Below are positions 46,436 to 56,225 of a stretch of DNA of 64,000 nt, piece by piece (position 1 is the stretch's first letter; each line of letters starts with the position of its first letter). Origin of the DNA: Deroplatys truncata. Lineage: Eukaryota; Arthropoda; Insecta; Mantodea; Mantidae. The translations under genes were made by a program, and so were the position numbers. The stretch covers positions 115,859,692-115,923,691 of the forward strand of contig CM060978.1 in assembly GCA_030765065.1 (NCBI GenBank), in the 5' to 3' direction. The notes below the pieces were generated by a model. The model worked only from the letters and a program-made list of their open reading frames with translations, was not told the origin of the DNA and did not search any database.

Positions 46436-46592
46436 TCTACCCAAGTTAAGCTGAATTGGGCCTGGTCGCAATCCGAATGAGTGACCTTCACACGGCGACT
46501 CGCCCAACAGCCTACTTGACTACCCCCAAGATAAGCAACTATTGGGCTTGGTTACTAGCTGAATGAGTGACGATTCAGCAGTGACCCGCCCT
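46436..46592 (+). repeat. tandem dimer of 5S rRNA-like internal promoter sequence
   Basis: Unit 1 (46436-46505) has CAAGTTAAGC, TTGGGCCTGGTC and CGAATGAGTGACC. Unit 2 (46520-46592) has AAGATAAGCAACTATTGGGC, TTGGTTACT and TGAATGAGTGACG. These correspond in order and spacing to the A box, intermediate element and C box of eukaryotic 5S rRNA genes. The 5' and 3' arms of 5S RNA are not recognisable, so these are not functional 5S genes. Either 5S-derived SINE heads or decayed pseudogenes would fit. Confidence 0.6.
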
Positions 46593-46649
46593 CTTCCAGA
46601 ATAGAGGCATTATTAACGTGCTAAACGCATCTGTGAATCGGATACTTTG

Positions 46650-47205
46650 AAGCAAGAGCTCAAATATCTACAGCGAATACTACAGAAAAACTGTTGCGGA
46701 CAAAAAGAAATAAAATGGGTATTACACAAAAAAGAATAAGGGAATGCACGAGACGCAAAAAAGAACAGAAATAGCTTTCCTACCGTATATAGGTAGAGTT
46801 ATTGTCAGAATCGGAAAACTTTTAGAAACAGTCGGTATAAGAACCATCTTCAAGCCCACAAAGAAGCTTAAAGATCACTTCCGATCAGTAAAAGAGAGAC
46901 AGGAACCCCTTTCTGTTAAACGGGTCTATCACATACCCTGCAGTTGCGGTAAGGGGTACATTCGCACTAGCAAGCGCAGCGGGCGCACCCGGATTAAGGA
47001 ACATCGAAGTAACTGTCGTCTGGGACAAAATACAAAATCTGGAGTGGCTGAACACGCTCTTCCTGTGGGGAACATGACACCAGGTTCAACGACACAGCCG
47101 AGTACCATGACAGAAATTATCGAGAAGCCATTGAAATCTACAAGCATAAAAATAATTTTAACAGGAAAGAGGAAATAGCACGGAAGTACAAAGCTTGGAT
47201 CCCGA
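46650..47205 (+). pseudogene. Penelope-like element C-terminal GIY-YIG fragment
   Basis: The frame at 46744-47178 gives VGIRTIFKPTKKLKDHFRSV, typical of the linker after the reverse transcriptase. The nuclease follows: VYHIPCSCGKGYIRTSKRS, TRIKEHRSNCRLGQ and SGVAEHAL. After a frameshift at about 47070 the frame gives REAIEIYKHKNNFNRKEE and AWIPKPET. Gly of YIG is replaced by Arg, likely damaging the active site. Reverse transcriptase is absent apart from possible traces upstream of 46740. The downstream CCCGAAACATGTTGGCAGG resembles Penelope 3' non-coding sequence. Confidence 0.8.
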
Positions 47206-47680
47206 AGCCCGAAACATGTTGGCAGGCTGAGGGCAGCCCGAAGGTGTCTTATTTAGTTTGCCTACCCTTGTAAGGGCTAAATAATGTGGTGGTCGGAGAA
47301 GGTGATTACAGGATGGCGGTTGAGAATACGGTTGTGGGGATGAAAACAGGTGGCGGTGTTGCTCCTTGACGACTGCAGGTCAGAGTGGAACGGCCCTAGT
47401 TTGCCGCTGCTGGAAGATGATTTGAAAAATTGCATTGGTTTAATTTAAAATGTACCAAACAACTCGTAGTGGGACTATGTAGGAGCTCAGCTTTTGCTGC
47501 TGGTTGGAGTAGCTCCTAAGTTACCAGTGATGCCTGTAACCCATGCGGGGGACCCAGTGACGCTTCAAGCGACGTTCTCTGGGGTTATAGCCCCTAGAAA
47601 CGGAACGAGAGCGCTCCGATGGAAAGGTAAAGGGTCGTAGAGTTTAACAGCCCGGCACTTAATTTTATCCACCAGGTATG
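47206..47680. other. unannotated GC-richer stretch
   Basis: Probably non-coding ends of the flanking Penelope and LINE fragments. No gene recognised. Confidence 0.35.
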
Positions 47681-47689
47681 GAGGAGATG

Positions 47690-48235
47690 ATGCTTCGTGG
47701 AGTAGTCTTACGGGGAAAGCGCGGCATATACAATAGATAGCCCGGAGACCACTATTCTGTACCCGTTACAGTTGGAGCAGACCGGAGTCTCGCAGGCGTA
47801 CAGTAGGAAGGGGTTTATTAGCACTCTAAAAAGGCGCAACTTAAGAGGAATTGGCATACCGGATCCCAGCATGGAGAACCAGGAGGCAGTAGCCCCCAAG
47901 GCCCGACGTGAGAAGTCCCTGATGTGACCCTCAAACGTTATGCGCCTATCTAGCTGAACACATAAGAGATGGAATTCGTCAACTCTATCCTACGTAGGAG
48001 GTATGTGAATGACGGGAGGTTGGCAGGGAAGCGGCGCTTGGTAAAAGAATAGCACGGCTTTTCTCCGGATTGGTGGATAATCGCCAACGCCTGCACCACT
48101 CTTGGATGAGCCGGAGATATCCTTTTATGGGGTTGGCCTGAGTGTAGACTTGTTTCCCGGAACTGAGACAGCAAAAGGTCTGTGTTTGAGGTATGAGTGT
48201 AGGTGTATGTAATAATCACGCCGCTGTATCTCCGG
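47690..48235 (-). pseudogene. Jockey-like LINE C-terminal reverse transcriptase fragment (LINE 2)
   Basis: On the minus strand: WCRRWRLSTNPEKSRAI (thumb block, near 48100), SFTYLLRRIE, then LDRRITFEGHIRDFSRRALG and IPLKLRLFRVLINPFLLYAC with ETPVCSNCN. These are the thumb and C-terminal blocks of Jockey/CR1-like ORF2 in three frames. The catalytic palm lies outside the fragment. Confidence 0.7.
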
Positions 48236-48719
48236 CCCTGACGTTTCGTGAGGGTAAAGAAAGAGATAGGTGGCCACCTCTAACAATACTAGCGCTGTGA
48301 ATTTCCACAGTAAAGGAAGGTATTCTGTCTCTTTTCAACAGATACATCAGGATTATACTTTGATTTCTTCTAACGCTTTTAATAAATATACTTTACTGTT
48401 GTTGTTTAGAGTTTTGCTACACCCAAAACACAATCGAAAATCTGGCAAGGTTTTCAGTACTGGGTTGACTCGCACAGCAAAGGGTGGAAGTTGTCTGCTA
48501 GGACCAATTACAGTGTTTTTCCCACTGTGCGTCCACTGCATTTTGGACTGTGTTGCCAATTCTCTTGTAAGTGAAGCCGTGTGGTCAGTAGCTGTTTGCT
48601 TTAGTTCAGGTGAAGTTGGTTTTTGTTCATGTGCGATTTACTGCGTTATTATTTGTTACAGTTATTTCTAAGTTATTGTTATAGTTATCGATCGCTATAG
48701 TTGTTATAGTTATATCGTT
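48236..48719. other. 5' region of the following DDE element
   Basis: No protein motif. CCACCTCTAACAATAC at about 48279 and the inverse of AGAGGTGGCAC near 50203 share GCCACCTCT and might be terminal repeats, but the match is only about nine bases. Confidence 0.3.
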
Positions 48720-50100
48720 ATGGCTAGTGGTTCTTCAGAATCGAAGAAAAAAGTCGGATCATACCGGAGCCAAAGCCGTGGTTTTATATTCAGGCTACGT
48801 GAATACTTTGAAAAGGAGCGAGACAACGGGGCACCTCTTCTTCCTTCGGCAAGGGTAGTGGATAGAGTTTGTGATGCACTGAAGGTGGGTAAAACAACTG
48901 TGAAAAGTGTGACGAAGGAAAAATGCCCGGCCGATTTGAATACGCCATCAGAAGAATTTCAATCACCAGGAAAATCACGATCTAAAGTCAGGCCTAAGAC
49001 AACACTGGATACTTTTCAGAAGGATGCGATAAGGCAGCGTATTTATCAATTTAATATGAGGAAAGAATTTCTTACTCGAGAGAAACTTCTGCGTTCTTTG
49101 AAACAAGTCGGATTATTTGATGGAGGTAAGACAAGTTTAAGCAAGGTGCTAAAAGAACTTGGATTTAAGTTCGATAACATTTCAGGTAGGAAAGCCGTAA
49201 TGGAAAGAGGTGATATAGTGGCATGACGTGGCAGATTTCTGAGGAAATTCTAAACGTTAGTCCCGCAAAAGTGGTATGGTCGTAGATGAACGCAGGACAT
49301 ACAAAAATCAAAGGACTGGGCAGACGACACAGTAGCAGGAACAATGAAGGTGCCCATTGGAAAGGGAAGCAGTCTTATTCTGCTTCATGCTGGCGGAGTA
49401 AATGGGTTTGTTCCTGGAGCAATGCTTCTATTTAAATAAAAAAGTGCGCTTGATTATCACGAAGAAATGAATGGGAAAACTTTCACCGCGTGGTTTAAGG
49501 AAGCCTTACTTCCACAACTGAGTCCAAGGTCCATTATTGTAATGGACAATGCCCCTTATCATTCAGTGCAGTTAAATAAAGCACCAACAGCCAAAGACAG
49601 GAAGTAAGTCATACTTCAATGGCTGTTGGAAAATAATGTCCCCGGAGTGTCAGCAGTAATGAACAAAGAAGAGCTGTTACAAATTGTAAAGTTGTACAAA
49701 CCAGGCTTCTGTATATACGAGATAGACACAATCGCCGCTACACATGGACACACTGGCATCAGGTTCCACCATATCACTGCCATTTCAATCCCATTGAACT
49801 TATCTGGGCACAAGTCATGGGGTACGTTTCTGAACACAACAAGACTATCCGCATTGCCGAGGTTGAGCGCTTGGTGTAACAAGGAATCAAACAGGTATCC
49901 ATGGAAAAGTGGCAGAGTGTTGTGAAACATACGTGGGAACTTCTACTTCAAGCAAAGAAGCTGAAGGTGTTTTGGAAGAACGCGTAGAATTAGCTATTCA
50001 TTAAATGCCGACAGTAGTGACTCCAGTGACGCTAATGACGAAGAAATGAATATCTACGAGGAATGCGGCGTCTTTCCGCTGGACAATTGACATGTTAAAT
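48720..50100 (+). pseudogene. DDE_3-type transposase (same family as 18690-19780)
   Basis: It starts at ATG 48720 and is intact for 168 residues. The first segment is MASGSSESKKKVGSYRSQSR, with a helix-turn-helix-like VVDRVCDALKVGKTTVKSVT and SKVLKELGFKFDNISGRKAV. After a single-base change at about 49223 it continues in other frames. SLILLHAGGVNGFVPGAM, IIVMDNAPYHSVQLNKAPT (second Asp block, intact) and VPGVSAVMNKEELLQIVKLY follow. The last acidic block near 49770-49810 (PYHCHFNPIELIW-like) sits in yet another frame. The tail has EKWQSVVKH-like sequence to about 49990. The N-terminal third is better kept than the rest. Confidence 0.85.
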
Positions 50101-50233
50101 GTGAGTAATTTAAATCTCTTTGTTTAAGCTTCCTGTAAATGCTCTCCCCATACCTTAAATACTCTAATATAGGCAACTATTTCATTGTTTGTACTTTGCG
50201 AAGAGGTGGCACACGTATACGCACGTGTTCACA
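50101..50233. other. short spacer
   Basis: Non-coding junction between the DDE element and LINE 3. Confidence 0.4.
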
Positions 50234-51990
50234 CTAGGGGCAAGAAAATTGGCAACACTGCCTTTCTCGGTCACACAAAATGTCAGAGCCGGAGATAAAC
50301 GGCGGTACTATGTGATGATAATTCCAGTTGAATGCGCTTTTACAGGAGACCCACATGCCAGGTTGTGGAGAAAGGACGTATCGACGTAAGGCAGTATCGA
50401 CGTCCACATACACCGCAGCAGTAAAGGCCCTGTCCTGGAAGCCCAGAACAGTGTCCTCCACCATCCGCAGTAACTGCTGGGACATCGAGTGCTAGTACAG
50501 AACCCGAGCTGATGGTCAGGGATGGCGTGAGTGTCACCCAGTACTGGAGACAAGCGAGCAAGTACTAGCCTCTCGAAGACCTTCCGGAGAACTGATAAGA
50601 GACTGATGGAGAGGTAGTTGGGAGGGTGAACCGGGTCTTTCCTCAGCTTCAAGGTGCAGATCACCCTTGCCTCTCTCCACTCGCGTGGGAAGTGACAGAA
50701 GATGAGACAGATATTGAAGACCTTGGTTAGAAAGAGATTGGCTCGGAAGGAAGGCGGCAGAGCATGGCGGGGGGAGCCCGTGAGGTTCCACGGCCTTTTT
50801 GGGTTTCAGACGTCGGAGTGCGCCTTGGACTTCGCTTGGGCTTATTGCAGGAGACCGAACCGCCTCGTCCAGAGGACGCCGAAAAAATCGACGAACCACA
50901 TGACGGACACGTTCGGAAAGGCAGTCGTCCTGGGAGTCATCCCGGGGTCTCATGGTCCGCTCAAGGTGGTCTGCAGACACATTTACTTTGGTTAGAGGGT
51001 CATGGGCCAGGCCTTGGGTGCCTTGAAGCGGGGAGCTATATTAACCTCGCCGGTTCCGTAGTATTTTAGCGATCTGCCACGCGTCAGCACCCTCAAGGTT
51101 CGTGCGGGCCATTGTATCCTTCCGCGCGCACACCCTGTGCTCGCGAAGGCGGACACGGATCTCACGGCGCAAGCGCCTCAGAAGCTCTCGATTGTGAGCC
51201 GTGCGGAGTCGCTGTAGAGTCTGCGGGCAGCCCAGGAACAACGGATGAGAAGGATGAGTTCTACAGGTAGAACATCAGGGTTTAGGGGAGGAGGTGTGAG
51301 AACAGTAAGATTATGAGCAGCTGTCACTACGGTGGAGGTGAAAGAAGAGACAGCAGCCTCTAGCGATTGGATGTTGATAATTCGTGGATTGAGAGGAATG
51401 GAGACGTTGAGATAATGCCTTACGCAGTCCCAGTCGATCTCACGGTGATGAACCGGGAGGTTGTGACTGGCAACCCGTGTGTTACTTCTGCCTACACTGG
51501 ATTAAGGTCTGAGTGAGGTGCATTGATCGAAATGAGTGAAGTGTGAAAGGGGAAGTGTTTGGTGATCACGAAGTCAATAATTGTTGCCGCCCTTGACCTC
51601 GTGGATGATGGTGGGGTTGCCAGGGGCTTCTACTGTGAGTTGAGGGTCCATATATACCATGCGAATGATGTCATTGCCTCGGCTGTTCTGTCGAGAGCTT
51701 CAATGCCAGCGCGGATACCTAGCATTGAAGTCACCGGCCATAATGACGCCGAGGTTTAGGGGGAAGGTCGAAATATAATCATCTGTCTTCGTGGAGGGTG
51801 GTATACAGACCAGCAGATCACAGATACGTTGTCCGTGGGTCTGCAACAACTGCTGCAGCCACGCGAGCAATTCCAGATGCTGCGGGACAGTGGATGGAGA
51901 GGGAGTTGGTCTAGCATGGGTTGGAGGGGAGGGGCGCTCAGGCGCCAGTTCGTCAGTGCCCTGCTCTGCCCCGACTGACCCGCGTGCGTA
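50234..51990 (-). pseudogene. LINE 3 ORF2 remnant: endonuclease and partial reverse transcriptase
   Basis: On the minus strand the apurinic-type endonuclease shows GVIMAGDFNARYPRWH near 51764-51722. A linker with LRRLRREIRVRLREH follows at 51241-51041. The polymerase start ISPSEVQGALRRLKPKKA lies in 50980-50534. Then MICTLKLRKDPVHPPNYLSI and SVLRKVFERLVLARL are in 50664-50308, and VEDTVLGFQDRAFTAAVYVD (first Asp block) is in 50485-50234. The sequence ends there, before the YADD block. Stops and frame changes throughout. Since the element reads right to left, its 3' end is lost at about 50234. Confidence 0.8.
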
Positions 51991-51999
51991 GAGTCACTA

Positions 52000-53792
52000 C
52001 GTTCACGCGGCGAGACGGAGTCTGAGTTGAGCCCCTGAGCTGCCCAATGTCCCTTCGCCCTGTTGGGGCGGGTTTGTGACCGGGGGGCTGAAACTGGTGT
52101 TGTAGTGGTTGACTGTGGTATATTGACCCGTGATCGGTTATTGCCACCCGCGGTCCCCTATGCCACTGCGGTATAGGAGGGTCGCTGCTGGTGTGGGCCT
52201 GGAGGTTGTTCCTGTTGTCAGGGTCTCTACGAGGTCGAAGGTCTCGGTTGACTCCCCCTGGATGCTGGAGACGGCTGCCTACTCCGGACGGTAGAAGGTT
52301 GCGGCTTCCTTGAAGCGATGACTGCCTTTCTGGTAGGGCAGCCCTCGTTGCAGGCGACGAGCTCGCCCCTGCTGTTTGCACAGGTCAGCACATTATGCGA
52401 GAGTTCGAAGGCAGATCTCTTTGTTGTGGGAGCCAAACAGCAGGTGACGGTGGCAAAAGTGCCTGGAATGTTTAAATCAGTGTTTATAGCAGCGGGGAGG
52501 ACCGCCAGAGCCTCAGAATGGTTTGATATTTACCCGGAGGTTACAGATGGAGGTGATTCCATCTATCTTGGCCTCAGGTTAATTGGCCAGCTCCACTACT
52601 ACTAGAAATAGGGGGAGGGGGTTTTGAGCCCCGTTGTAACAGATATGGTTAAATTAAATTAAATTGAGTTTTATTTATGGACGCTCCTTAACTACTATGG
52701 TCCTTAGCGTCCCATTCTATATTGGGCGTGAAAGACCGGAAATTTTGCTCAGAAGCCTCTAATCAGGCTTGAGGTTCTTTTACGTGTTGTAAATCTACGA
52801 CACGGGACCACCGCCTTTACTTCCCTTCCGAAGGAAGCCATGCTAAGGATTTTTACGCCCGAAAAAATCCATCGTCCTCCGCCGGGTTTGAAACCGCGAC
52901 CTTGGGAACTAAATGCTATCACGGTACCACTAGTCCACGGAGGACGACAAACAAATAGATCTGGTGAGCTGCTTCACCAGTCTGGGGGTGATACCCTGGC
53001 GGACGATATCTCCCTCCCTGTCACCCTCCGAGGCATCGACAGGAAGGCCACGGATGACCCTTCGCAGATCACGGGCTTTGTCCAGCCCGAAGGTGAACTG
53101 GAGAGCACCTCTCTTCTTTAGGTGCTGGAGAAGGAGTGAATAATGCCCGGCTACTTTAGCCTGAAAAACATAGCGGCTTTTATTCCGCCGAACAGTGCAC
53201 TCTCTACTTAGGGTGAGCATGACTTCCTTAAGGAAGCCAATAGACCCGATATTAGGGCGGAATGTGCACTCTAGGTCAAGGAGGGGCAGAGTTAGAAGCG
53301 GCTGCAGCTGATTAGCCAGGAGGCACGCCCCCTGCAGCCAATCGGGCAGCACGCTGCTTCCTCCGTGAGACCACTTCCTGGAAATCGTCTTCCTCGGCCG
53401 AGGAGAGGCAGGAGGAGCTATTCTGATCATCTTCCATCATGTAGACGTAGGATGAGTCTTCTCTGTAGACAGTTGCACGGTCGGTGGTGGAGCTAGGTTC
53501 CGGAATTTGGTCTACCCTTGGAACATTTTCGCGCGGGAGGCCCTCGTTGGTTTCCTGCTTGGATTTCTCCAAACGGGTAATCTTGCCCTTTCCGTGTTCC
53601 GTTGCTGGCTATATCGGTGTTTACGACAGTGACACTAGAAGGCGATGTTACTGCACCAGTGCTGGTGCTGGCTACAGCCGCAGCTGCCTGACAGGCAAGC
53701 CCATCCCGAGCTTTGCAAGGTGAAGGGGGAGGAGGGAGAGACACATTTATTAAGGTGCCAATGTTAGGTACTACACTGTACCTTGGGGACAC
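52000..53792 (-). pseudogene. LINE 3 ORF1 remnant, split by a SINE
   Basis: On the minus strand 53792-53493 is a Pro/Ala/Ser-rich start, and 53572-53312 has an acidic EDDFQEVVSRRKQRAARLA. 53250-52966 has NKSRYVFQAKVAGHYSLLLQ and KARDLRRVIRGLPVDASEGD, like the PRE_C2HC-type RNA-binding domain of insect LINE ORF1. SINE-A copy 4 then interrupts it at 52650-52953. The frame resumes with ITSICNLRV and a Cys/His-rich stretch near 52500-52300 (RHFCHRH, LTCANSRGELVACNEGCP), the CCHC zinc knuckles with several Cys lost. The role in family members is binding of element RNA. Sequence from 53793 to about 53990 may be its 5' non-coding part. Confidence 0.75.
52650..52953 (-). mobile_element. SINE-A, copy 4 (full length, inside LINE 3 ORF1)
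   Basis: Reverse orientation. The head begins at 52948 (GTCGTCCTCCG on the minus strand). The body has all SINE-A landmarks and an (AAATT)n-like tail at 52648-52665. Candidate imperfect target duplication: AACAGATATGGT at 52638-52649 and AATAGATCTGGT at 52954-52965, ten of twelve bases equal. The ORF1 reading resumes on both sides, so insertion followed LINE integration. Confidence 0.92.
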
Positions 53793-53989
53793 ACCCTAAG
53801 GAATGCTCTCATCTGCAGGTATCATGGGCCCAAATGGCGCGACAAAACAGAGAGCTACACACTTTTAATAAAAAAGTGCGCCTAACTCGACCTAAAGGTC
53901 AGATGACTGTGGCCTTGTTTGTCTACCCGCTACCTGAAACCGCAATCTTGTAGTTGTAGTTCTCAAAAGAGTGCCAGTTGCCGAAATCT

Positions 53990-54335
53990 GTCCTTAAAAG
54001 GATCGCTTCGCTGGTGAGGCAACTGGCCAGTCAGCGACTAGATGTTCCAGAAGATCTTGTAGTTGCAGTGCAGGTTGAAGTAATTGCGTGAAATTCGCTG
54101 GCGAGGCGCGAGGTGGACGCAAAGCGGTCGCAAGCGATCGCTCTAATGCGTTCCGGGTTGGAGTCCTGGTGAATCTCGGGAACCACACGTCGTCTCCAGT
54201 CGGCTGCTAATCGCAGTATCCTTTGGATCCTGGTGTTGGAAAACATTAGGATTAAACCTTATGTACCAGTCGGACAAATTACAGGATAAAATCTGCCTCC
54301 GCAGTGTGATTGGAAGACGAGCTGCCAAAAGGAGT
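53990..54335 (-). repeat. dispersed repeat between LINE 3 and LINE 4
   Basis: Its first 90 bases (minus strand) match 45231-45310. The rest (CACCAGGACTCCAACCCGGA, GATCGCTTGCGACCG) is non-coding and GC-richer. It lies between the LINE 3 5' end and the LINE 4 start. It might be a SINE or a LINE-derived segment; no Pol III boxes found. Confidence 0.55.
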
Positions 54336-54339
54336 GAAG

Positions 54340-54857
54340 TGAGCGGTCTCTCGCCTGCCTATATGACGGGCGCTATGTCTAGTTTCCCGGCCTTCGGAAT
54401 TACATGGTTTTGCTTCAATTACCTAGAAAACCGGCACTTCTACGTCCAAATGGGCCGCTCCTCATCTCGAGAGCGTGTTATGCAGGCTGGCGTCCCTCAA
54501 GGGGCTATTATGTCGCTATTGTGTATACTCTTCACAAACGACTTCCCTGTGGACGCCAGATGCAAAGTCGCCATGTATGCTGACGACACTGCCATCTACA
54601 ACCACCACAAAAATCCTCGTTTCGGCCTTGCAGAAATGCAGCGGTACATTGACCGCTTCCTCTCATGGCTCCGTGATTGGAAAATAGAAATTAATGCAAA
54701 CAAGTGCCAGCTGATTTATTTCTCACGTAAGCTGCGCCTCCCGGCCATGGACCTAAAGTTCGGTGGTCAAAGGTTGCACTGCCGTCAGCATGTAAAGTAC
54801 CTTGGCGACACAATGGACCGCACGTTGCGGTGGTCTACCCACTTAAAAGATACCGCC
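54340..54857 (+). pseudogene. Jockey-like LINE reverse transcriptase, 5' part (LINE 4)
   Basis: A plus-strand open frame without internal stop gives FGITWFCFNYLENRHFYVQM, AGVPQGAIMSLLCILFTNDF and CKVAMYADDTAIYNHHKNP, which includes the catalytic YADD at about 54575-54586. LSWLRDWKIEINANKCQLIY (thumb) and HVKYLGDTMDRTLRWSTHLK follow. It is cut at TANKGR by SINE-A copy 5 and resumes at 55194. Upstream fingers are missing, so it is 5'-truncated. Among the LINE relics here this is the only one that keeps YADD in an uninterrupted stretch. Confidence 0.9.
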
Positions 54858-54869
54858 AACAAAGGGCGG

Positions 54870-55157
54870 GTCGTCCTACGTGGACTAGTGGTACCGTGCT
54901 AGCCTCTAGTTCCCAAGGCCGCGGGTTCAAACCCGGCGGAGGGCGATGGATTTTTTCGGGCGTAAAAAATCCTTAGCATGTCTTCCTTCGGAAGGGAAGT
55001 GAAGCCGGTGGTCCCGTGTCGTAGATTTACGGCACGTAAAAGAACCTCAAGCCTGATAAAGAGGCCTCTGAGCAAAATTATCGGTCTTTCACGTCCAATA
55101 TAGAATGGTACGCTAAGAACCATAGTAGTTAAAGAGCGTCCGTAAATAAAACTCAAT

Positions 55158-55192
<35 letters not shown>

Positions 55193-55193
55193 T
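54870..55193 (+). mobile_element. SINE-A, copy 5 (full length, splits LINE 4)
   Basis: Complete head with A box in TGGACTAGTGG and B box GGTTCAAACCC, full body, and an (ATTT)n tail of about ten units at 55155-55193. A perfect 12-bp target duplication AACAAAGGGCGG lies at 54858-54869 and 55194-55205. The tail and duplication show insertion by target-primed reverse transcription. Frames reading through it from LINE 4, and the 85-codon minus-strand frame inside it, are not genes. Confidence 0.97.
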
Positions 55194-55720
55194 AACAAAG
55201 GGCGGCAGCGATTATGGTTATGCGCCATCTTTCGCAGCAAACAGTTAAAACTGAAATCAACATTAATTCTGTATAAATATTTTATTCTGTCGGTGGTTCT
55301 CTACGCCTGCGTAGCCTGGGCCAACGCCTCCAACTCCGACAAAAACAACTCCAAACCCTCCAAAACCTTTCGCTTAGAAAAATCCTTCGCACTCCCATCC
55401 TCACCAGCAATCGCACCCTTCACCGTGAGGCAAACATGCCAATCCTTTCCGACTCCATAACAAAACGAGCATCCCCAGTATGGGCACGCATCAGGAGACA
55501 TACAAACTCCCTCATCTCCGGCATCGGCAGGGGCGAGCCGAAATACAGGAAACACGCAAGAATTAGGCACTTCTGGGTCACACTCGGCTCGCCACTGCGC
55601 GCGCCCATCAGACAAGGCCCCAGGCCACACCCCCTTACGGCAGGGGCCTCTACGATTTGCCGAACCTACACCAACAGGAGCCACGTTGCCGCACAGCAAA
55701 ACCGCGGGCTCTAAAAATGT
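55194..55720 (+). pseudogene. LINE 4, 3' part of ORF2
   Basis: After the SINE the LINE resumes: VVLYACVAWANASNSD, then in another frame LQTLQNLSLRKILRTPILTS, HREANMPILSDSITKRA and SLISGIGRGEPKYRKHARIR, ending with a stop at 55712-55714. These are the usual C-terminal blocks of Jockey ORF2. At least two frame changes. The long minus-strand frame (228 codons, 55301-55987) is an antisense shadow that runs into a GT-repeat. Confidence 0.8.
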
Positions 55721-55799
55721 AAATAGTGTTAGTGAATAGTGAAGTGTAAATAGTTCGTGTGAATGTGAGTCCGTGTGATTGAACTGGGACGTGTCAAGA

Positions 55800-55853
55800 A
55801 TGGCCAGGCGTGTGTGTGTTTGTTTGTTTGTTTGTGTGTGTGTGTGTGTGTGA
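55800..55853. repeat. (TTTG)n/(TG)n simple repeat
   Basis: GTGTGTGTTTGTTTGTTTG followed by about 10 TG units. Confidence 0.9.
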
Positions 55854-55989
55854 ATATTGTGTAAATATTCATATTGTGAGAAAAACCTTGTCATAACCCA
55901 AAGGAAAGAATACCCAAACAATTTACAGCCTAAGACTGTTCTCGGCGACCTATATATATAACTATTTCTCATAGAAAATAAGTACAATG

Positions 55990-56225
55990 TAAAACAATGT
56001 AAATTTATGCCTGTAAGCCGGGTTCACTGTACCGGCACCAGGCCACTTTTCTTGAATAAACAAATCCGAATCCATCACTCTTGCTATTCCAGCCATGAAT
56101 CGACTACCTCTGAAGATGCGCGACGGAGAGACGGGCGAAACGTTAGATGCTAAAACATCTACTAGACCACGGCTTACAAGCCTGGGAAATTCGTTTTATT
56201 GGATTAACGCCGGCCATGAAAGCCT
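55990..56225. repeat. unclassified repeat-like segment with inverted ends
   Basis: GCCTGTAAGCC (56007-56017) and GGCTTACAAGCC (56170-56181) are near-inverse. Between them lies CTGAAGATGCG ... GGGCGAAACGT at 56108-56142, of the kind seen in non-coding parts of Penelope-like elements. AATAAA occurs near 56057. Not coding. Confidence 0.35.

Noticed and set aside
48279-50210. Terminal inverted repeats of the DDE element
   Set aside because: Only GCCACCTCT matches at the two ends; too short to claim.
54261-54902. Single 213-residue host protein
   Set aside because: Its first 25 residues come from a dispersed repeat and its last residues from a SINE; the centre is a LINE reverse transcriptase.
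55301-55987. 228-codon minus-strand open frame
   Set aside because: It is antisense to recognised LINE 4 C-terminal blocks and runs through a GT repeat.
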